DNA from: Lentinula raphanica
Lineage: Eukaryota > Basidiomycota > Agaricomycetes > Agaricales > Omphalotaceae
Direction of reading: 5' to 3'
DNA: 64,000 nt
Assembly: GCA_027919835.1 (NCBI GenBank)
Contig: JANVFP010000006.1
Coordinates: forward strand, 372,001-436,000
Below are positions 33,349 through 45,200 of this stretch, in pieces (the stretch's first letter is position 1; every line of letters begins with the position of its first letter). The notes below the pieces were generated by a model. That model ran no database searches, had not been told where the DNA came from, and saw nothing but the letters and a program-made list of their open reading frames with translations. A program made the position numbers and the translations under genes.

Positions 33349-33720
33349 ATAGCCTTAACTTGCCCGAGTCGCCCCAAGCTCTCCAGTGCCTTCGTGACTT
33401 TACAAAATCGCTCACCACATATGCTCGATGCAGAGTCATCATGTTCAACTTTCTCTGCGATGTTCCACGCATATTTGATGAGGTGTAGCTATGTACATAG
33501 ACCGTAGATTGAAATGGGATACAATATGTTGCTCGAACTATGAGTGCTTCTAGCAGTTATCTTATCTTATCTTGAGGAGCATCTTGTCAATTGGCGCGCT
33601 AAGGCTACTGTAACTTTGCAATGGATTAGCTGAGGCTATCAAGCCAAAGTACTTCCCAAACAAAGCTTCTTACCACGTTTCATGTATAAATCCTCATCTC
33701 ACTATTGAACTCATGCCCAG
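33349..33720. other. Intergenic region between the esterase gene and ATG2
   Basis: Includes a diverged echo of the esterase gene's 3' end (TTCAACTTTCTCTGCGATG and CCACGCATATTTGATG near 33441-33488, compared with 33308-33350). This suggests a small local duplication. A short TTATCTTATCTTA run lies at about 33558. No gene was seen. Confidence 0.45.
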
Positions 33721-36700
33721 ATGTCCTGGCTCGCTTCGTGGCTGCCCAGCTTCCCATCTTTCAGCTATTTCGCAGTTCCGGCTAGCATACAGCGCCGGTT
33801 CATTTCCTTCATCCTTAAACGTGCCCTAGGCCATTTCCTCAAACCCGGACAACTGGATGTTCAGCAGATAGACTCTCAGATTGGCTCTGGATATGTGCAA
33901 GTCAATGATCTTCACCTCGACAACAATGTGCGTACGCTTTCCTGTTGCGCCCTCATCGCATACTGATGCTCCTGTTAGGCTATAAACGACATCATTTCCC
34001 AATCTGGGATGCCACTTGAGCTAGTAGATGGCACTGCAGCCTCTGTTACAGCTCGCATTCCCTGGCCGAACCCACTTACCTCAACACTTGGCTTCTCGCT
34101 TTCCTCTTTGCATATCACACTACGCGTCGTACCTGCAGAACAGAGACATGATGATGCCGATATCAACCTCTCAGAATCAGTCGCATCTTATGCAGAATCA
34201 TTCATTCATGACGAACTGAATCCTCGCGAGGAGGCCGACTTGCGAGAGTCTTTCCGCCAAGACCTTTCCGCTTCATCAGTTCATGAACCTGATGATGACA
34301 ATGTCCCGGGTGGCCTCAATCCCTTCCGTAATTTCTCAGAGGCAGAAGAACTAGCAGACGTAGATCCTGATGGAGTTTCTCTGTTCGCGACCCTCATTGA
34401 GCGCCTTCTCGCCAAATTTGAGTTCGACGCAACCGATACAAAAGTGACCATCATACACCCTCATTCTAGTCGATTCACCCTTTCGGTTGCGAATATCAGG
34501 TATTGCACTGAAACCTCCTCAAGTACAGAAGACATACCTACGGACAACTCTGAACGAACTGGCGAATCACGCACTGTATCCCTTTCTGGTATCACGCTGA
34601 GCGGTTCCAACCTACGACCCCACTCTTCCTACCCTATTTCACCAGACCGACAGCCTTCCTCACCGTCTAGTATGCCAATCCCGCGCTCGCCTTCCCCTTC
34701 TTCATCGTCGTCCTCATCATCCTCCATCGACGAGGAGACCCAATGGGCAATGTCCCAGTCTGTTGCGTTCCTACCTCCGCGCCCGGAATCTCCTGCTGAA
34801 TCTGTTGCTAGCAGTCTGTACGAAAGCGCCATATCGCAGCATGAATCACCTATTCAATCTTCAAATAAACCCATGGAACTTCTTCCTTCGCCCATCACGA
34901 ACTCGAAAGCAGACTTCGACGAGATTGATGAAGATATCTTGTTATCTTTTGGAACAGACGCTGTAAACATTAGGTTGGCTACACCTCCCGTTCGCGGTCG
35001 GATGTCCTCGCCAACATCTCTAGAAAACATACATATCTCTGTGGAAGTGGGGATCATAAGCTGCGCCATCCGTCCGTGGCATATATCCAGTCTCGTAAAC
35101 TTTGCCGATGCTATAACTGTTGGGGCGTTTCAGCATCCGCCGCCTCCTAATTCTTCTTCGAATGATTCCACTTCGCAAAGTATCCCTGCAGCAGGCAAAC
35201 AGCTGTCTCTCAGCGTCAAGGCTGTGGTGATACTATTGCTTTCCACTCCAGTTATCAGTTCTCCATCCCGATCTTCCTTGGGCACTTATTTCTCTCGCCC
35301 GCGAGTGCCGCCTTCCTTACGTGAAGGTTATGTTCGAGTTTTCCTGGACGATATCTGTGCTACAGTTGCAATTTCGACAGATTCTAAGCCGCGTGAAATA
35401 CAATCGCGGTCCGACGTTACAACGTCCACACTGAGCTCCTCGCTCGTCCTGAATGAGATGTCTATATTTGCGTGTCCCTCTGCTAATGATAGCGAGGCAG
35501 AACCATTGGCCTTTCCGGTACTGATAACCGACTCCCTATTACCTTCTCAATATATCCACGAGCACAAACACCCCACTACGACTTCAGACTTCCCTATCCT
35601 TCCTGATGTCGACATCATAGATTGGACAACTGAGGCCGCACGCAGACAAGGAATGAGGCCTTCTACATGGCGGACGAAACAGAAACAAAGCAAGGCTTCG
35701 CATCCTCAGGGACCTACATTCTCGTCCACTCGCCAGGGAGAAACTACCTTTCCAGCATTGTCGGTGATGAGCGAACGGCAATCTTCTCAGAGTTCTTCCC
35801 ACAAGGCAAATATTCTGAAGGATGACACCAGGATTGAATTCGCTCCTCTGCAGATCTTCGTGGACTTGCGGTATCTGTTGGGGGAAGAGAGTATCAACTC
35901 TTATGTGGATGAGGTACTGAGTGCACTACAGACATCTAATGCTGTGAATCCGAACAAGGCAGATATGAACGATTGTGGTGCAGCCAATCAGGATGATGAC
36001 ACACCACCAGCTACTCCTCGAGTTGGTGATTATCGTAGATCTACAGCGGAACGTGAAGAGGAAAGGAGAAAACTGGAACAAGCTGTTTTGCGAGACTTGG
36101 ACCTGCATCTTGATTACAGACGGCCCACCTCCACTGATACTCGGAGCTCCGATAGAAAGCAGTCGACAGTAAGCTGTCATAGATCGTCCTCTTCTCTGTT
36201 GGTTGACTGTTGATCGTTTCAGCGACACACGGCGAATGAAGGGCCAAATTTGATTGTACACTTCCCCTTCGTTCGAGCGAATCTTCGATGCACTTCAAGA
36301 GATGTTCGGTCTTCGCGCTCTGGTGCCGTCGTCCTGGATATTCAACAACTCGCATTGACGAAAGGGAACGCGCACACATCACGGAAAACGGCTTCTTTTG
36401 AACCCCAATCTACGACCCAAAGGTCAAAGCCTACAGAAAACATCATGGTAGAAACCGAGCTTCGAAGACTGGTTATCGCTTCATCCGCAGCTGGCAGCTC
36501 AAGAGCTGCTGCGATGTTATCTATTGGCCATCTGCAGGATGAAGACAGTGGATTCGAGTCTCGGCCATTATTGCCTCGCATACTTGTTTCCCAGTCGCGA
36601 CAAGGGTCGGCGTCTACTATGATGTTAAATCTCTCCTTACCTTCCCTGTTTGTGAACTTGAGTAAAGACCCCCTCGATGCTCTTCAATACTGGGTGGATG

Positions 36701-39700
36701 ACGCATCACAGCTGGCCCAGAAGGCTTCTCAATACTCCAGTAGTGACGGTGGTACCGAAAAGGCAGTGAGTCGTGAGAGTAGTCTCATAGGTAGTCACTA
36801 TTTCGCAAAGTCCAACACTGCCAGTGGAGCCACTAGTCTTGCGTCCAATTCTGCCGAGGTCAAAGTGGATACTGCGGTGAAGGTCTTCATCTCTGAAGGC
36901 GAGTGTTACTGAGAGTGCAATTCTGATCATTCAATTTGACTAGCGGTGATGTGTAGCTTTCTGCAGGATTCAACTTAGAAGAGCGGAACACCAGATTATT
37001 CGTCCATTCGACATTGAGGCTTCTGACATCGAAACTACAATCCAGATCAGACCAGAAGGCAAGGTACTATGAACTTTCAGCCCCAAGTAGTATATCATGC
37101 TCACATCCATCCGACAGGATGAAACGGTGGCCACGTTGGCACTCATGAATTTGACGATCAACGATCATACAAGTAACAAAGGGGTTCGCACTTTGATTTC
37201 GCTCACTAAAGCTCAGAGTCTGGTGTGTTCTACACTCGTTATAGTACTTCTGGATGATTGAAGTCTGTGTTCAGCGACAAGAGCCTCAACCACTCATTAA
37301 GCTAAGATTTACCTCAGAAATCGTACCAGAGACGATGGCCAAAGAGTCCAGAGTACGGATACGACTCTGGGGTTTCACTTACCAGCTCTTCCCCGATTTC
37401 AGCTGGCTATCAGATCTCGTTGTCTTCACAAGTGCACCTCCAGGAGTATGTGGTATTTCTGCTTCGTAATTTTGTAGCTCAATCCCTTTCAGGCTTTTGA
37501 GACCGTCGTACCTAGCGAACGCACAAAGATCACACTTAGAGTTGTAGATGGATCAGTCAAAGTACTGGCTCCCACTCATCCGGGTGCATTGCTTCTTCAC
37601 ATAGGCAACCTCGATCTCGCTACCGATCTCATTGGAGAGTCCCCCAAATTGGAATTCATGCTCAAAGTTTATTCTGCTGCTTTGCTCGGCATAGACGACA
37701 TGGCGGAATTTCATGTCAGCACTACTTCTGCTGAAAGCTTCTCGTTCTGGAAGGTAACATGGTATACTTTCATCTTCATTCTACGAAACTCATGTGATCG
37801 ATGTTAGAAATGTGGTTTTGTTTTGTTGTCAGAGATCACGGACTTCATGCTTCGTTTTGAGGGTCTCAAGAATGCGAAGGATCCTGACACAAATGTGTGT
37901 TTCTCTATCTCGGTCAATTCCTCAATGTAAGGCTCTAACAATCACAAAAGATTGTGATACAGAAGCTGGGTCTACGGCTACATCTATGTGCTGATACAAT
38001 GGGGACAATAGGTGATCTAATCGGTGATTTAGTCACGACGTTGAAGCGCCCCTCAGAAGAGCAGTACGGAACCTCGTTCAGAAATCTGAGTAGTTCTGAT
38101 AGCATTGTACAGGACCCCAAAACCACAGCGAAGACCTCTGGTTATATCTGAACAGCAGCCTAACGCTGGTGGCATAATGTGTAAGTTTATCGCTTCGATG
38201 TACGATCGAAACTCATACCTGTTACATAAACCAGCTTCTGTCGATAATATGGCATTCAAGAAAGTACCCGAAATTGGTCCTGCACCTGATATGATTCATG
38301 ACGACCTACCCAGGAATCCTGACTATCTTGATGAATCTTTCGGCGCAGCAGGAGGTTTCAGAGAACTCAATGAAGAGGATCTGAACGACTTTCGCGATGA
38401 CGAAGAAGTCTTTCCTGCAGTTTCCAGTGATGACAACGATGGTGTTGTGTCCAGAGTGGGGGGTGAAACGATCCGACTGTTTCGACCCGAAGGTCTTCAT
38501 TTCGTGGATTACTATTTCGATAACCTTCCACCCATTTCGGAAAATAGTCCTGCTGAGTTAGTGTTTCATAGGTCTTCCAGAGTTGTGCTAACCAGCTCCT
38601 AGTACTAGAGATACCGCTCTCCACGTTCAAGTTCACGATACCGACGTCAACGTTTTCCTTTACGACGGCTATGATTGGTCAAGTACACGGAAAGTCATCG
38701 AGAACGAAATCAAAGAAATGCGAAAAAGGCTAGCCAAGATCAAACAGCTTGTCGCCAAAGGGCAGACTCAGCAATTCACAGGAGAAGAGACAAGTACTCT
38801 GCTGTTCAATTCAGTATATATTGGACTAAAGGAGGACGCGGATGAACTTGATTCGAACGCTCTTATCGCGGCGATTGATGAAGAATTGAAGGAAGAAGTA
38901 GACACAACGACCGAGAGCTCTTGGCAGTCATTGCCACGTACTTCCCAACCTCAACTCTCAGTTCGGTCCACACGATTGAATGGCAAACGTCTGGTCCGCG
39001 GCAAGAGTCCTAGCATCGAGTTTCGAGTGGCTGGATTGTCTGCTGATTTCGCTCAATATCACCCTGCTGACCCACTGGTTTCACGGGTATTCGCCACTGT
39101 AACAGATCTCGAAATCCTTGATCACATCAAAACCTCGACCTGGAAAAAGTTCTTGACCGCGCTCCGGTCTGATTCTCGTGGCAATGTTCGCGAAACGGAC
39201 TCACACATGGTCAAGGTGGAACTTCGTACCATTCGTCCTGTCGCAGATGATCCCTCAGAGGAAGCGAGGTTGAAGGTGATTGTCAATTTTGTCGAGTTTT
39301 CTCAGTAACTCTTGAGTATTTCCAGGCCAAAATCCTGCCTCTCCGTTTACACGTCGATCAAGATGCTCTGGACTTCATGAAGAAATTCTTCGGCTTCACT
39401 GACCCCAATAGACCATCTACACCTGCTGGCCCTGATGAAGGAATCTACTTCCGTACGTCAAAATGTGTTCTCATCCGCAAGTTCCATATCTTATCAAGTT
39501 ATCAGAGCTGGCTGAGATATTTCCTGTTGACTTAAAACTAGATTACAAGCCTCGCCGGGTAGATTATCGCGCTCTGAAAGAAGGGAAAACCATAGAACTC
39601 ATGAACTTCTTCCATTTCGATGGCGCCGAAATGACTTTGCGACATATCACTTTGTCTGGAGTACGCCCATCCTTACTTCAACAGGTTCATATAAATGACT

Positions 39701-40498
39701 ATTCCGCTCATTTAGATAACTGGCTGGCCTCGGTTAGGCGAATTGCTGAACGATTTGTGGACTCCTGATGTGAAAGCGACCCAGTTGGTCGACGTAATCT
39801 CAGGTGTTGCACCTATTCGTTCCGTAGTCAACGTTGGCTCTGGGATTGCCGACCTCGTACTACTACCAATCGCACAATACAAGAAAGACGGACGGATAGT
39901 ACGCGGTGTACAGAAGGGAACAACTGCCTTTGTCAAATCGACGGCAATCGAAGCAATCAAACTGGGCGCCAAGTTGGCGACTGGCACTCAGGTCATTCTC
40001 GAACAGGCCGAGGGTGTTTTGGGTCCTCAGTTCAAATACCCCATCACAGCTGAAGCGTTGCAGTCTCCAAACTTGGCAGATGATCTCTTGGATGTTGGAT
40101 TCGATAGTAGCAGCGATGAAGAAGAAAATACGGTTGATCGCATAAGCAAGTATGCTGAACAACCGTCAAATGTCAAAGAGGGTGTACAATCTGCATACAA
40201 GAGTCTGCAGAGAAATCTCAATTCTGCTGCTCAGACCATTTTAGCAGTCCCTATGGAAGTTTACGAACGATCCGGAAATGAGGTGAATAATCTTGTGTTC
40301 CGGCTTGAGATTCGCTGCTGATCACAATTCGAATTTTCAAAGGGTCCTGTTCGTTCCGTCATTCGAGCTGTTCCTATCGCAGTTCTTAAACCCATGATTG
40401 GCGCAAGTGAAGCTGTGAGCAAAACTCTTCTCGGTCTTCATAACACCTTGGATCCCAATCTGCGATATGAGAACGATGCGAAATACAAACATCGTTGA
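33721..40498 (+). CDS. ATG2: Autophagy-related lipid transfer protein Atg2
   Basis: 16 exons: 33721-33927, 33979-36168, 36223-36898, 36957-37063, 37118-37222, 37275-37445, 37493-37753, 37808-37894, 37951-38063, 38113-38180, 38235-38556, 38609-39275, 39326-39452, 39506-39660, 39716-40282 and 40343-40498; 1992 aa. The chorein-type N-terminus is clear ([38 protein letters not shown]). The conserved mid-region ([26 protein letters not shown]) and the Atg2 C-terminal block ([40 protein letters not shown]) follow. Atg2 bridges the ER and the phagophore and moves phospholipids with Atg9 and Atg18. Residues about 280-340 hold a poly-Ser tract. Intron 3 (36899-36956) has a GC donor (GAAG|GCGAGT), required for the [12 protein letters not shown] join. 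Confidence 0.95.
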
Positions 40499-40608
40499 GA
40501 TCGAGCTTTCAAACTCACGCCATTCGGGATTCTTAGATGGAGCAGTGATCTACCCCTGTAATGATATAACATAGCTGAAGGAACATTGTACACGTACTAC
40601 ACACTGGT

Positions 40609-41417
40609 TCAATCTACATCCATAGTCATCGACCGCCCTTCGCCCTGTACGAGCGCACTCCGAGCTTTCACTGGTACTTTTATTTTTTCCCGTTTCTGCG
40701 AAGGTTCCGTTGTCATAGGTTGGACAAGTTTAGAGGATGAGGCTTTCGCTGCCTCGATTGCCTTCTTTCTGTGTGCCCGTTGTTTTTCGCGACTCATGGC
40801 CATTCTGGATGTAGATATTGGTATAAGTGCATCTTGAGAACGGAGTACAAACATACCTGTTCTTCCAGAAAGCATGTTCTCGTTTCTGTTTGATCTCTCC
40901 GATACGTTTCATTGCCTTTATTGTAGTTTGCATCAACTCTCTGTCGTATCGAACAGGCACGTTTCGTCGTTTTTCGAAATCAATCGTAGCGTCCTAGACA
41001 GATGAATGTTAGGTCGTATTCATCATTGTTAAGCGATTCAGGACGCACAATGGTCATTTCCTTGCCAGCTGCTTTCCGGAATGCCTTTGTCCATCTCACT
41101 TTTCGCGGATTGCGTTTCATTCTAAGATATGTATGAATATGCAGAAGATCCAAGAGATTTTCTTATATTCTCGGGGCTTACTTGAAGTTCTTGTGGCATC
41201 TGATAAGAGAGAGAGGAGAAAATTTTCAGAACGATGAAAGTATCGTGAATAGCCGAGACGTACTTTGAGGTGCAGAACCGGAATACTTTGGCATCATTTC
41301 TAACGAATGCGGTACCTGAGGGATATGTCAGTAGAGGGGTAGACAGCATTGAGAGACTATGATACCATGGCCCGGATACACATTCGTTGAGCAAAAGTAG
41401 CACTTTTCAATCCGCAT
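40609..41417 (-). CDS. RLP24: Ribosome biogenesis protein Rlp24 (L24e family)
   Basis: Six exons on the minus strand: 41417-41366, 41315-41264, 41199-41182, 41121-41049, 40993-40857 and 40804-40609, giving 175 aa. It starts [18 protein letters not shown] and has paired Cys of an L24e zinc ribbon (CYFC, then FCTSKCHKNF). [21 protein letters not shown] follows, then a basic helical tail. Rlp24 holds the site of eL24 on pre-60S particles and recruits the AAA ATPase Drg1 for its own exchange in the cytoplasm. Its length and the missing eL24-specific N-terminal pattern favour Rlp24 over eL24 itself. Exon 3 is only 18 nt, and the exon joins fall inside the zinc ribbon. Confidence 0.93.
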
Positions 41418-41629
41418 GGTGGAAAGAGTTTGGAAGAGAAAATGACAGTCCCACGCCCCTGACAAGCCAAAAGTTGCATGGACCTGGGACCACGATTACC
41501 GTTCAGTGACTATTTGTTACTCGATTCGAAAACTACAAGCCCCGCTGGTTTTCGAGCTCATCCTAGTATCAATGAACAGAGCCAGCTTTCGCTATACGAC
41601 ACGGGGTAACATCATCGTGAGACGGAACA

Positions 41630-42136
41630 CTAATGACCTCGACGAGCAACACTCAGAGATTCCTCCTCTAAACCCTTGAGCCATATAACCTCTATACCAG
41701 CATCCATCAATTTCTGAGCTCCTTCGCATTGAACAAAGTCATCGGGTTCACCAACGCCTATGAAACACCGCTGTACCTTAGCATCGATCAAGGCATCTGC
41801 ACAGGGTGGGAGCCCAGAGGTTCTGACGGAGCAAGGCTCCATCGTGGTGTACACATCAGCGGAAGCCAGTATCGCTGCGTGAGAAGAAGGCATAGGAGCG
41901 AATTTGGAGAGTTCATCCTCAGGCAACGAACGAAATTTGGAGAGCGCGTTGGCTTCAGCATGTGTGTTTCCTGGTAGTTCTCGGGAATATCCAGTGGCTA
42001 TCACGGTTGGTTCAGACCCAAGACGAGATACGAGCACACAGCCGACGCAAAAAGCTGTCGGAGTGGGTATACATCTTTTGGCCTCCTCGAGGGCGAGTCG
42101 TAAATATTGAAGATGTTCATCTTCAGACTTTGCCAT
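41630..42136 (-). CDS. Cytidine/deoxycytidylate deaminase-family protein, DRAP-deaminase-like
   Basis: A single exon of 168 aa, unusual in this intron-rich window. The zinc-dependent deaminase core is intact: HAEANAL supplies the His ligand and the proton-shuttle Glu, and MEPCSVRTSGLPPCADAL supplies the two Cys ligands. The spacing and the following RCFIGVGEPDDFVQ...GAQKLMDAGIEV resemble the deaminase half of RibD/Rib2, which acts in riboflavin synthesis. No reductase domain is attached, as is normal in fungi. Cytosine-nucleoside deamination remains possible. It is divergent from SPT6 with 149 bp between start codons. Confidence 0.85.
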   Translation of the reverse strand: MAKSEDEHLQYLRLALEEAKRCIPTPTAFCVGCVLVSRLGSEPTVIATGYSRELPGNTHAEANALSKFRSLPEDELSKFAPMPSSHAAILASADVYTTMEPCSVRTSGLPPCADALIDAKVQRCFIGVGEPDDFVQCEGAQKLMDAGIEVIWLKGLEEESLSVARRGH

Positions 42137-42285
42137 GGTTCAGAACAGGCTAGAACAGGACGGCCGAAGCCAATGGCGCAATCATCAAAAGCTTGACCAC
42201 GTGAGATGCATATTACATAAGAGTCACTCACAGTGTCCACCAGCTTCGAACTTTTGACCAGCTTTTGACTATAGACGGCTCCATC

Positions 42286-45200
42286 ATGGCCTCTCCTGCT
42301 CCTGAAGAGCGTGCAGCGTATCCACAACCCGAAGATGACCCTATGCAGGGAACTGCTGAAGACGACGAGGAAGGAGAGGGTGATGATATTGAACCTGGAC
42401 AGCCAGACGATAGTTCAGAAGAGGAGGAGGAAGATGCAGACGAAGAAAGGCGCATCAGAGAAGGCTTCATTGTGGACGAGGATGAGGACGAGGATGAAGA
42501 GGATGAAGAGGAGGAACGAAAACGTCGCAAGAGAAGGAAGAAACACCATCGGCGAAGGCGTGAGCTTCGTTTTCCCAAAGAGATGACTGCTTGCTGAAAT
42601 AAAACCAAACAGGCGAAGAGGAGGAAGACCTCGAAGAAGATGACCTTGACTTACTTGAGGAAAACACCGGCGGTACATTCAAAAAATCCCGATTAAAGCG
42701 TCTTGTTAGGCGGGGGAGGTCAGAATCGCCACCTACAGCATCCTCTTCCAAACGTCGGGCTGTTGTAGAGTCCTCTGACGAGGACCTAGACGATGATCCA
42801 CTACCGAAAGTCCAAGATATCCAACAAATCTGGGATGATCAACGAGATGAATTTGACGATGATGCGGATGGGGATATTGATGATTTTATTGAATATGATG
42901 ATGAGGAAGAGGGTGGTATGCCAATGGATGAGCGTGCCCGCGAGGAAAAGCGCAAGGAAAGAAGAAGACAGCAACAGGAACTTCGCCGCAAAACTCGTGC
43001 GGCACATCCGGAGCTTGCAGGTATAGATGCGAAGTTCGTTTCAACGTTGCAATTGCATTCTTGCGCGTCGCTTACAGGATTTTCAGTGCATGGGCTGAAA
43101 TACACGATGTCTTTGGAGACGGACATGAATATGATTGGGCTTTAGTTGCAGATGAGGAGGCAGAGTATGAGCAGGAGACTTCGAAGGATATGAATCTTCA
43201 AAGTGTATGTCTGTTTATGGTTTTCAGAGGTTATTTTTCTTACGCATATCACAGGTCTTTGAACCTTCTGAGATTCGTGAACATCTACTGACTGAGGATG
43301 ACAACCTTATCCGAGCTCGAGACGTGCCGGAACGGATGCAATTAACCACTTCGTCCCTTTCCGATGCTGCAAGTATATCATTGCACGAAAAACTGACTGC
43401 AGAAGATCTCAACAGAGATGGTGCACGATGGGTTACTCTTCGCTTATCACACGAAAAGCAAAAACAATTCTTCAGTGCGAATGGTGTCTTCCAACACCTT
43501 CAAGGGGAGCTCGTCATGGCGGTCACTTTCGCTCTTCAAGCTATGTTCGTCGATGAATACGAGGTGCCCTTCATTTGGACACACAGGCGTGACTACATAT
43601 CACATTTTGACGTTACCGACGCACGCTCCCCTCGTTTCGAACTCCTGTCCCTTCCAGAGTTATGGCGTATCTATGCCTTAGGGCAAAAATACCGGTCTCT
43701 AGTCGAACGGCGAAATGCACTATCAGCATCATACGAGCGTCTTGGAGTCACCGACACGTATTACGCGGATGAGATCTTCCCTGCGATCGACAGTGTGGAG
43801 TTAGTCGCGGATACTAGCGAATGGTTGCTCATGAAGTATAAGGACCAAAAGCAGAATGTTGCCGCCTTCCGTTTCAACGACGATGACGAAATCGAAGGAG
43901 GAAAGAAACACAAAATGCCCAGTCGTGTATCTGCGTACGAGCTGGCCAAAAAAAGTGTCGTTTCACGGCTTGCAGATGTTCGTCTGTTCTCTTCGTCACC
44001 TGTATATGCTCAGACTGATTGTTCCGTTAGGGTTTCGGAATTGCTTCACATGAAGTTGTCCTCAATTTTGTCAATGAAACGCGTCTACACTACGTTGATA
44101 ACCAGAACCTCGACCCTTTGGTATATGCAGAGCAATTCGCAGATCCGGATCCAGCGAAAGCTGTAGCTCCAGAGGAGCTCCTGCGTCGCGCTCGTATGAT
44201 CATTGCCACAGAACTGGGCAAGGACCCTCTTCTCCGTGATCACATGAGACAGCTCTTCAAAAAGAATGCTCTTATATCTGTCAGTCCTACCGATCGAGGA
44301 CGGACTAAAATCGATGAGCAACACGTCTATTTCGTGTGTATCTCATTTATATGGTTCTTAATGATCTGAACTGACTGGAAGATCCATCTAGCCTTTTAAA
44401 TATCTCCTGCACAAACCAGTCGAGACCCTGTTCGAATCCTCGCAGTTCCTCTACATACTCAGAGCTGAACAAGAATTACTTGTCAACGTATCGATCACCC
44501 TTCCACCAGAAATTAAAGCTAGTTTCGAACGGAGATTGATTGATGCATTCTCCTCAGATCTCTTGCGAGAGTCGACAAAGGCCTGGAATGAGGAACGTTC
44601 GCGGGTGGTACAGGAAGTGATGGACCAACATCTAATACCTGCAGCTGTCAAATGGATGAGAGAATTTCTTAGAGAAGAAGAGGAGGATTATGTTGCCAAT
44701 CGATGCGGTGATAAGTTGCGCAGCGTGAGTCAAACTCTCAGTATGAAAGATGTTGTGTATTGAATCAATTTCACTCTAGCGGATTGACGTTGCTCCTTAT
44801 TGCAATTTACAAAATTCACAGATGAAACTTGGTGACACACCGTCTGTTCTGGCTGTATCTTGGGGTAAGGGTGACCCTCAAAAGGATGCTATCTGTGTCG
44901 TGTTCATGGACGACGGTGGGCGCATGCGCGAGTGGCTCAAGATCGACAACTTAGTGGATACCGAGACGAGAGATGAGTTTGTTGACATCATCCGACGAAG
45001 AAAGCCTGATGTCGTGATCGTCGGAGGATTTACTATGGCCACCGCAAAACTATCCCAGCGCGTTAAAGAGATCGTCACAGGTCGTTCTGCTTATGACTCT
45101 AACCTGGTTACCGGAGAATCTTTCGATATCCCGGTCATCTATGTGTCGGACGAACTTGCGCGTATATATCATCATAACCCCCGGTCGAAACTCGAGTTTG

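Noticed and set aside
42400..42560. Ser-rich frames on the minus strand opposite SPT6
   Set aside because: They are mirror images of the acidic GAG/GAT codons of the SPT6 N-terminus.
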